Shown here: positions 6,331-11,655 of the stretch, in pieces | Numbering within the stretch: the stretch's first letter is position 1 | Layout: each line of letters opens with the position of its first letter | From: an uncultured Bacteroidota bacterium | Lineage (GTDB): Bacteria > Bacteroidota > Bacteroidia > Chitinophagales > Chitinophagaceae | Length of the DNA: 11,655 bases | Direction: 5' to 3' | Assembly: GCA_903933995.1 (NCBI GenBank) | Contig: CAIZMD010000047.1 | Location: 1-11,655 of the forward strand | The notes under the pieces: generated by a model | The model's database searches: none | The model's input: the letters and a program-made list of their open reading frames with translations, nothing else | Told to the model about the DNA's origin: nothing | Program-made: the position numbers and the translations under genes

Positions 6331-7583
6331 TGGTTATCCACAATTAACATTCTCAAGAGGTTCAATGCATTGGTGGCTGTGAGGGTGATATTCCTTTGCC
6401 TATCGTATCTAAACTGAAAAGACTTGGTAATTACCTGATTTTTATCGGCCACCGCCATCCAAACCAAACCCACAGGTTTTTCTGCTGTGCCTCCATCTGG
6501 CCCCATGATCCCACTCACCGCAATGGAATAATCTGTTTGCATGAGCTCACGAACTTTTATGGCCATTTGCTTAACGGTAGCTTCGCTCACAGCTCCTTGG
6601 GTATTGATGGTTTCTTCAGAAACTTCTAAGACATTGGTTTTGATGCTATTATCATAACTAACTACAGTTCCTTTGTAATAGGCAGAAGCGCCAGGAGCGC
6701 TGGTAATCAGGTGGGCTATATAACCTCCCGTACAACTTTCTGCAGTTGAAAGGGTGGTACCATTGCTTTTTAATAATTTGGCCACTACGGTTTCCATTGA
6801 TTCGTCTTTGTCCGTGACCAAGAATTCCCCAACCGCATTTTTCAAAGTTTCAAAATATTGAGCCACTTCTTGTTGTAGCAAGGCCTTGTCATAACCAAAA
6901 GCGCTAAGTCGCAAACGCACCATGCCATAATTGGGTAGGTAGGCCAGTTTAATATGTTCCGGTAATGCTGCTTCTTCCTTAGCAATCCTTTCTGCTAAAA
7001 AGGATTCTCCAATACCATAAGTGAGCAAAGTCTGGTGTTCTAAAAAACCTGTTTTAAAATAAGTAGGTAGCAGTGGAAGTACATGCTCCTTCATCAAACC
7101 CTTCATTTCATGAGGCACACCCGGCAAGGAAATAAAAACTTTGTCCTCTTTTTCAAACCACATTCCAGGAGCCGTACCCTTTTCATTTTTGAGCACTTTG
7201 CAAACATCAGGCACTTCAGCCTGTTTGGCATTGCGCTCAATCATGGGTCTTTTCAGGATGTTTTCAAAAATATGGGTCACATGGGCTAGGGTAGCTTGAT
7301 CCACTACCATTTTGCCTCCAAAGTATTCACAGAGCAAGGGTTTGGTAATATCATCAGCCGTAGGGCCCAAACCGCCAGTAATTAAAATAATGGAAGCGCG
7401 TTTGGCTTCTTGGTCAAGGGCTTCCCAAATATCGTCCCAATTGTCTCCAACTGCTACGCGATGGCAAACTGGAATGCCAATCTGATTGAGCTGCTGAGCC
7501 ATCCAGGCACTATTGGTATCAACTACTTGACCAATCAATAATTCATCACCGATGGTTATAATAGAAGCCAGAACTTTTTCCAT
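6327..7583 (-). CDS. cinA: CinA family nicotinamide-nucleotide amidohydrolase (NMN deamidase)
   Basis: A two-domain cytosolic protein. The C-terminal domain (PncC) hydrolyses nicotinamide mononucleotide to nicotinate mononucleotide plus ammonia in pyridine nucleotide recycling. The N-terminal domain has the molybdopterin-binding (MoeA/MoaB-like) fold, linked in this family to ADP-ribose pyrophosphatase (COG1058) activity. Starting at ATG 7583 gives 418 residues, a normal length, and the family start MEKVLASIITIGDELLIG. The open frame extends seven codons upstream to a TTG at 7604, which I reject. Seen motifs: ITGGLGPTADD at about 68-78, SLPGVPHEM at about 152-160, AESCTGG (with the catalytic Ser region) at 281-287, and GIMGPDGG at 358-365. 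All look intact. It diverges from the membrane protein at 7643. It may be co-transcribed with E2, whose start is 106 bases downstream, although a promoter-like box lies between them. Confidence 0.93.
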   Translation of the reverse strand: MEKVLASIITIGDELLIGQVVDTNSAWMAQQLNQIGIPVCHRVAVGDNWDDIWEALDQEAKRASIILITGGLGPTADDITKPLLCEYFGGKMVVDQATLAHVTHIFENILKRPMIERNAKQAEVPDVCKVLKNEKGTAPGMWFEKEDKVFISLPGVPHEMKGLMKEHVLPLLPTYFKTGFLEHQTLLTYGIGESFLAERIAKEEAALPEHIKLAYLPNYGMVRLRLSAFGYDKALLQQEVAQYFETLKNAVGEFLVTDKDESMETVVAKLLKSNGTTLSTAESCTGGYIAHLITSAPGASAYYKGTVVSYDNSIKTNVLEVSEETINTQGAVSEATVKQMAIKVRELMQTDYSIAVSGIMGPDGGTAEKPVGLVWMAVADKNQVITKSFQFRYDRQRNITLTATNALNLLRMLIVDNH

Positions 7584-7592
7584 ATTTGCTGC

Positions 7593-7621
7593 TTTGGGCT
7601 GCAAGTTAAGTGCTAGATTCG
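7593..7621 (+). promoter_or_regulatory. Candidate promoter of the small membrane protein gene
   Basis: TTTG at 7593-7596 and TAGATTCG at 7614-7621 (one mismatch from TAnnTTTG) are separated by 17 bases. The start codon follows 21 bases after the second box. This is a consensus match only, inside the 59-base divergent gap with cinA. Confidence 0.3.
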
Positions 7622-7642
7622 CTCAACTTAAATAAAAACGCC

Positions 7643-8071
7643 ATGCAAGAACAGAATTTTCAAAACCATACCCGATTGGTAACCCTTTATCACAAGATTA
7701 CTTATCCTGTTTTATTAGCAATTTTAGTAGGTGCTGGGATTAACCTAGGTAATAGTAGCCAAGATAATCTTTATTCAGCATCCCTGATTTTTGCCTTGGC
7801 CATGGTGGTAGCTATTACATTGTTTTATGCTCGTGGATTTGCCCTAAAAGCCAATGACCGTGCCATTAGAGCAGAAGAGAATTTCAGACATTATTTGCTT
7901 ACTGGCAAACCCTTGCCACAGGGCTTAAAACTAAGTCAGATTGTGGCTTTGCGATTTGCATCAGACGCAGAATTGCCCGCATTAGCCGAACAAGCACTAA
8001 CAGAAAAAATGGGACAAAAAGCCATTAAAGCTGCTATTAAAAATTGGAAGGCTGACTACGAAAGGGTCTGA
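7643..8071 (+). CDS. Small two-helix membrane protein (DUF6526-like)
   Basis: A 142-residue inner-membrane protein without known function. It resembles a Bacteroidota family I recall as DUF6526; that name rests on memory of the pattern. Two hydrophobic helices are visible at about residues 19-36 (YPVLLAILVGAGINLG) and 44-63 (SASLIFALAMVVAITLFYA). They are followed by a conserved-looking cytosolic tail with ALKANDRAIRAEENFRHYL, LTGKPL, LRFASDAELPALAEQA and a final AIKNWKADYERV. I chose the ATG at 7643 over the GTG at 7610 because the family start (MQEQNFQNHTR) begins there and the eleven residues before it look random. The gene diverges from cinA. Its last 16 bases overlap the convergent thioesterase gene, so the two transcripts would be antisense to each other at their ends. 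Confidence 0.75.
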   Translation: MQEQNFQNHTRLVTLYHKITYPVLLAILVGAGINLGNSSQDNLYSASLIFALAMVVAITLFYARGFALKANDRAIRAEENFRHYLLTGKPLPQGLKLSQIVALRFASDAELPALAEQALTEKMGQKAIKAAIKNWKADYERV

Positions 8072-8475
8072 AAAAAAGGTTCCAATTTAGACTTGAATTG
8101 GGGTGGCATGGCTACCCGCTTCATAGTAGCAATATCAATAAAATACAAAGTTACTTTCCCTGTGGTGAGTAACTTTTTCTTTTCATTAAAGACCTCGTGA
8201 TAAAAACTAATCTGGTGTTTATCGGGTAATTCCCTCAATTGGGTTTTAATGGTAATCAGGTCATCATAATGCGCTGGACGCAGAAAATTGGCATGCATTT
8301 CAACCACCGGCATTTTCACACCCATGGCTTCCATGTCTTTATAAGTAAAACCTAGGTCACGAATGCATTCGGCCCTACCCACTTCAAAATACTGGGCATA
8401 ATTGCCGTAATAGACTATATCCATCTGGTCTGTCTCTGCGTATCTGACCCTAATCTGCGTGCTGTGTTCGTACAT
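8056..8475 (-). CDS. Acyl-CoA thioesterase, YbgC / 4-hydroxybenzoyl-CoA thioesterase family (hotdog fold)
   Basis: A cytosolic hotdog-fold thioesterase expected to hydrolyse acyl-CoA thioesters; the preferred acyl group cannot be told from sequence. The signature YAETDQMDIVYYGNYAQYFE at residues 12-31 matches the YbgC pattern YEDTDAGGVVYHANY, placing the catalytic Asp at residue 16. The central helix EVGRAECIRDLGF and the strand MHANFLRPAHYDD also fit the family. Length is 139 residues from the ATG at 8475, normal for the family. A TTG three codons upstream (8484) is less likely. No tol-pal genes are nearby, unlike E. coli ybgC, so I give no gene symbol. A good promoter candidate (8525-8493) lies immediately upstream. 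Its 3' end overlaps the membrane protein gene by 16 bases. Confidence 0.9.
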   Translation of the reverse strand: MYEHSTQIRVRYAETDQMDIVYYGNYAQYFEVGRAECIRDLGFTYKDMEAMGVKMPVVEMHANFLRPAHYDDLITIKTQLRELPDKHQISFYHEVFNEKKKLLTTGKVTLYFIDIATMKRVAMPPQFKSKLEPFFQTLS

Positions 8476-8492
8476 AATTCCCAATTTGTTGA

Positions 8493-8525
8493 CAAACTTA
8501 CACCCCTTATCTGTTTTTCCACAAA
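8493..8525 (-). promoter_or_regulatory. Candidate housekeeping promoter of the thioesterase gene
   Basis: On the minus strand TTTG (8525-8522), a 21-base spacer and TAAGTTTG (8500-8493) match the Bacteroidota TTTG/TAnnTTTG promoter pattern in sequence and roughly in spacing. A start near 8486 would leave a leader of only about 10 bases, so this is a very short leader. It abuts the divergent sigma-54-type element at 8528-8545. Confidence 0.5.
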
Positions 8526-8527
8526 AC

Positions 8528-8545
8528 TTGGAACGGTGTTTGCAT
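8528..8545 (+). promoter_or_regulatory. Sigma-54 type -24/-12 promoter ahead of the TPR gene
   Basis: TTGGAACGGTGTTTGCAT fits the RpoN consensus TTGGCACG-N4-TTGCW with one mismatch (A for C). The invariant GG (8530-8531) and GC (8542-8543) are exactly 10 bases apart, as required. Transcription would start near 8555, giving a leader of about 74 bases to the ATG at 8629. No enhancer-binding regulator or rpoN gene is in the window. Several near-TAnnTTTG boxes downstream (TACCTTTA, TACTTTTA, about 8559-8580) are weaker alternatives. Confidence 0.6.
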
Positions 8546-8628
8546 CACTTACACGAATCATACCTTTAAATACTTTTACTTTTTGTTTAGAAATAAAGGG
8601 AAACCTTTGTTCAAAGCCTGATCCCAAT

Positions 8629-11600
8629 ATGAAGCCATTGATCCGTATAATGCTTGTCCTCTGCCTTTGGGTAGGACTGCTTAATCACCTAGGGGCACAG
8701 TCAACCGCTATTTACAATGACCCAGACGCCAGTTTTAAACAGGCCAAGGATTGGTACCAACAAGAACAGTTTGGTTTGGCCTATCCTTTATTCAAATGGT
8801 TGTCCAAAAATGACCAGACCAATAGCCAGGTACCAGATCAACTAAAAGCAGAATCTCAATTTTATGCCCTGGTTTGTGCACTCAAACAGCAAGACAAAAC
8901 CCAGGAAACTGCCGCTTTGGAATTTGCTGCAATGAATCAGCAAAAAACCTTGGTGCAAAGAATGCATTATCATTTGGGCGAATATTATTTTCAACAACAA
9001 GCATTTGCCAAGGCTTTGGAGCAATTTGAACAAACAGGGATTGCCAATTTGAGCAATGCAGAAATTGCCAGTTTAAAATTTCATCAGGCTTATGGTTATT
9101 TTGTGATGAAGGATTTTAACAAAGCCAAGCCTCTTTTTAATACGGTAAGACAATTAGAGCAGGATCCCAATTATATTGAAGCCAATTATTATTATGGCTT
9201 TATCTGTTTTTATGAAAAGAATTATAAAGAAGCCTTGGCCGGATTTAGAATTGCAGAGAAGGATCCCAATTACCAATTAGTAGTGCCTTTTTATCTTTCT
9301 GAAATCTATTATTTCAACGGACAACCAGAACTGGCTTTACAAACAGCCCAACAGGCTTTGTTAAAAGGGGGTCAGTTTTATGATTTGCAAATGCGTCAAT
9401 TAGCAGGTCATATTTTGTTTGAACAAAGAGCTTATGACAAAGCCCTGCCTTATTTAAAACAATACGTGAGTGGTACAGAAAAAGTGCGTAGGGAAGACTT
9501 GTATGAATTGTCTTATTGTTATTATGAAGCTTCTAATTGGCCAGGCGCCATTGAAGGGTTTAAACAATTAGGCGGCGGGGCCGATTCCTTGGCCCAAAAC
9601 AGTATGTACTTATTGGCCAATGCCTATTTGAAAATCAATGACAAGACCAATGCCAGAAATGCCTTTCAATTCTGTGCTGCCAATAATAGCAATGCGGTGC
9701 AAAAAGAAGTGGCCAGTTTTCACTATGCCAAACTTTCTTATGATTTGAATTTTATGGATTTGGCCTTAAAAGAATTGCAAGGGTTTATGGCCAAATATCC
9801 TAAGTCTGTTTATATACCAGAAGCTAAGGAATTGATGGTAAGTACGCTTAGTCATTCCAATAATTTTAAAGAGGCATTGGTACTCTACGAACAGATTGGC
9901 AACAAAACAGAAAGTCTTAAACAGCTCTATCCTTCCTTGGTATTTGGCCGTGCGGTGGAATACGTGAATGACCAACAATTGCTCAAAGCAGATTCACTTT
10001 TTGCCATCATTCCACAATTACCCAATAACCAACAACAATTGGCTTTGAGTCAATTTTGGAGGGGAGAGATTGCCTATAGAACGGGCAAGAATGAAGAAGC
10101 GGTGTTAGAATTGAGTAGCTATTTAAAAAATCCTAGAACCAATGGGCAGGCCACTGTTTTAAATGCTCAGTACACCCTTGGCTATGCCCTCTTAAAGATG
10201 AATAATTATGCTGCGGCAAAAGCCAATTTTGAACCAGTATCCAGTAGGGCTTCTGCTGGGTCAGGAGCAATTGAACAAGATGCCTTTTTACGCGTAGCAG
10301 ATTGTGAGTTCATGCTCAAGTCTTACAAAACGGCATTAAAACAATACGAGCAAATTTTGGCTTGGCAATTGCCTTCGGCAGATTATGCGGCTTTTCAAAA
10401 AGCCATCATTGCAGGAGCTTTGAACAAACCAACTGACAAACTCAACCAATTAGAACAATTTCAATCACAGTATCCACGCTCGGCTTTATTGCCCGATGTA
10501 CAAATGGAAATTGCCAATACCCAAATGTCTAGTGAAAATTATGCAGCTGCGGTTCTTTCTCTTGAAAAGATTTTAAACAATAACAAAGCTGCTAATTATC
10601 ATCCAGAAGTTTTGCTCAAATTGGGCGTAGCTAATTTCAACTTAGATAAGAACACTGAGTCCCTGGATTATTTTAAACAATTGGTTAAAAAATATCCCAA
10701 TGCTGCTCAAAGCAATGATGCCGTTGATTATATCCGTAACCTATTTGTGGCCAAACAACAGCCAGGTGATTATGTAACATTCATGAAAGAAAATGGCAAA
10801 GACGTTTCTAATCAGGAAGCCGATTCCTTGAGTTATAAATCTGCCATGATCCGTTATGAAGCAAAGGATTTTGTGGGTGCACAACAAGGCTTTGAAGCTT
10901 ATTTAAAGGGATTTGCACAAGGCAGGTATCAAATGGAAGCACATTATTTTAGTGCTGAAATTGCCCTTTCTAATAAAAACCATACCCTTGCATTACAACA
11001 GTACCAAGCTGTAGCAGACCAAGCGCCCAACAGATATGCAGAACGCAGTGCATTACAAGCCGCTAGAATCCTCTATTTTGACAATAAGGACTATACCGCT
11101 GCAGCCAAATATTTTAGTCAATTAAAAGCCATGGCTTCTCAACAAGAGAATAGGTTAGAAGCCATGCGGGGTTTATTGCGTTGTCAGTTTAAAACAGAAC
11201 AGTGGCAACAAGCTGCTCCTAATGCACAAGAACTCTTAGCAGAAAAAGGGATTGCCGCGGACGATAGAACCATGGCCAATTTGGTTTTGGCCAAGAACAA
11301 CCAATTGCAGGAATTATATGCACCTGCAACAGAAGCCTATAAAACAGTCATAGCAGCCGGAAGGTCTGAATGGGCTGCGGAATCTCAATACAGACTAGCA
11401 GAGATGCAATTCAAACAACACCGTTTGCCAGATGCTGAAAAAGCTGCGTTTGAAGTAATTAAGAAATGGGGTTCTTATGAAGCATGGGTAGCCAAGTCTT
11501 ATTTGTTATTGGGCGATATTTATTTTGAACAAAAAGACCTCTTTAATGCAGAAGCCACCTTTAAGAGTATTGTAGACAATGCTGGTTCCTTGGCAGTAAA

Positions 11601-11655
11601 AAAAGAAGCCCAACTCAAATTGGATCAAGTGTTGGTAGAGAAAAACAAGACAAAT
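8629..11655 (+). CDS. Large exported tetratricopeptide-repeat protein, 3' end outside window
   Basis: An open frame of 1009 codons that runs off the right edge without a stop. The start MKPLIRIMLVLCLWVGLLNHLGAQ is a Sec signal peptide cut after GAQ, so the protein acts in the periplasm or at the outer membrane. The rest is a chain of degenerate 34-residue helical pairs of TPR type. Examples are YYYGFICFYEKNYKEALAGF (from ~187), HILFEQRAYDKALPYLKQYV (from ~261), YTLGYALLKMNNYAAAKANF (from ~516) and YLLLGDIYFEQKDLFNAEAT (from ~958). There is no transmembrane segment after the signal and no enzymatic motif. TPR solenoids bind proteins, so a scaffold or assembly role is likely; the partner is unknown. 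Codon use looks uniform, with no sign of frameshift. The gene is preceded by a sigma-54-type element and diverges from the thioesterase. Confidence 0.88.
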   Translation, partial: MKPLIRIMLVLCLWVGLLNHLGAQSTAIYNDPDASFKQAKDWYQQEQFGLAYPLFKWLSKNDQTNSQVPDQLKAESQFYALVCALKQQDKTQETAALEFAAMNQQKTLVQRMHYHLGEYYFQQQAFAKALEQFEQTGIANLSNAEIASLKFHQAYGYFVMKDFNKAKPLFNTVRQLEQDPNYIEANYYYGFICFYEKNYKEALAGFRIAEKDPNYQLVVPFYLSEIYYFNGQPELALQTAQQALLKGGQFYDLQMRQLAGHILFEQRAYDKALPYLKQYVSGTEKVRREDLYELSYCYYEASNWPGAIEGFKQLGGGADSLAQNSMYLLANAYLKINDKTNARNAFQFCAANNSNAVQKEVASFHYAKLSYDLNFMDLALKELQGFMAKYPKSVYIPEAKELMVSTLSHSNNFKEALVLYEQIGNKTESLKQLYPSLVFGRAVEYVNDQQLLKADSLFAIIPQLPNNQQQLALSQFWRGEIAYRTGKNEEAVLELSSYLKNPRTNGQATVLNAQYTLGYALLKMNNYAAAKANFEPVSSRASAGSGAIEQDAFLRVADCEFMLKSYKTALKQYEQILAWQLPSADYAAFQKAIIAGALNKPTDKLNQLEQFQSQYPRSALLPDVQMEIANTQMSSENYAAAVLSLEKILNNNKAANYHPEVLLKLGVANFNLDKNTESLDYFKQLVKKYPNAAQSNDAVDYIRNLFVAKQQPGDYVTFMKENGKDVSNQEADSLSYKSAMIRYEAKDFVGAQQGFEAYLKGFAQGRYQMEAHYFSAEIALSNKNHTLALQQYQAVADQAPNRYAERSALQAARILYFDNKDYTAAAKYFSQLKAMASQQENRLEAMRGLLRCQFKTEQWQQAAPNAQELLAEKGIAADDRTMANLVLAKNNQLQELYAPATEAYKTVIAAGRSEWAAESQYRLAEMQFKQHRLPDAEKAAFEVIKKWGSYEAWVAKSYLLLGDIYFEQKDLFNAEATFKSIVDNAGSLAVKKEAQLKLDQVLVEKNKTN

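Noticed and set aside
7584..7604. Upstream TTG start of cinA (seven extra residues)
   Set aside because: The family N-terminus begins at the ATG at 7583, and the extra residues have no conserved character.
8415..8627. Minus-strand 70-codon frame between the thioesterase and the TPR gene
   Set aside because: It overlaps the thioesterase start and both promoter candidates, has no recognisable features and is better explained as noise.

Overview
The window looks like chromosomal DNA of a member of Bacteroidota, probably close to Chitinophagaceae. This is inferred from four things: AT-leaning coding DNA with few clear Shine-Dalgarno sites, several TAnnTTTG-type -7 boxes ahead of genes, Sec signal peptides ending in ...AQ or ...SQ, and a two-helix membrane protein of a kind I recall from Bacteroidota (DUF6526-like). 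No lineage marker gene is present, so the placement is not firm.

Layout. (1) 1-1452 (+): the 3' part of a secreted GH30 glycosidase; its signal peptide runs off the left edge. (2) About 1456-2490: a scar of an integrative element. It holds the 3' end of a tRNA (T-arm plus acceptor strand, minus strand) and a serine-recombinase pseudogene. The pseudogene lacks its catalytic domain and has an in-frame TAG. (3) 2451-2583 (-): an intact tRNA-Leu(CAA) with its own intrinsic terminator. The terminator lies inside the dead recombinase frame. (4) 2642-4398: hscB (-) diverging from a LYS1-like NAD-dependent dehydrogenase (+). (5) 4415-7583 (-): a convergent terminator, then a 2-oxoacid dehydrogenase E2 subunit with long Pro/Ala linkers, then cinA. 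(6) 7643-8475: a small membrane protein (+) whose 3' end overlaps a convergent hotdog thioesterase (-). (7) 8629 to the right edge (+): a very large exported TPR protein of at least 1009 codons, open at the edge, behind a good sigma-54 -24/-12 element.

How the genes relate. Most are independent housekeeping or metabolic genes: Fe-S cluster transfer (hscB), oxidative decarboxylation of 2-oxoacids (E2), NMN recycling (cinA), an amino-acid dehydrogenase and an acyl-CoA thioesterase. There is no clear multi-gene operon. Genes are arranged mostly as divergent pairs with short shared promoter regions (3140-3198, 7584-7642, 8476-8628).

I found no CRISPR array, toxin-antitoxin pair, defence island or obviously new multi-gene system. 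The points most worth a second look are the tRNA/recombinase scar and the sigma-54-type promoter ahead of the giant TPR protein. No intergenic stretch longer than 300 bases is left without a gene or gene remnant.
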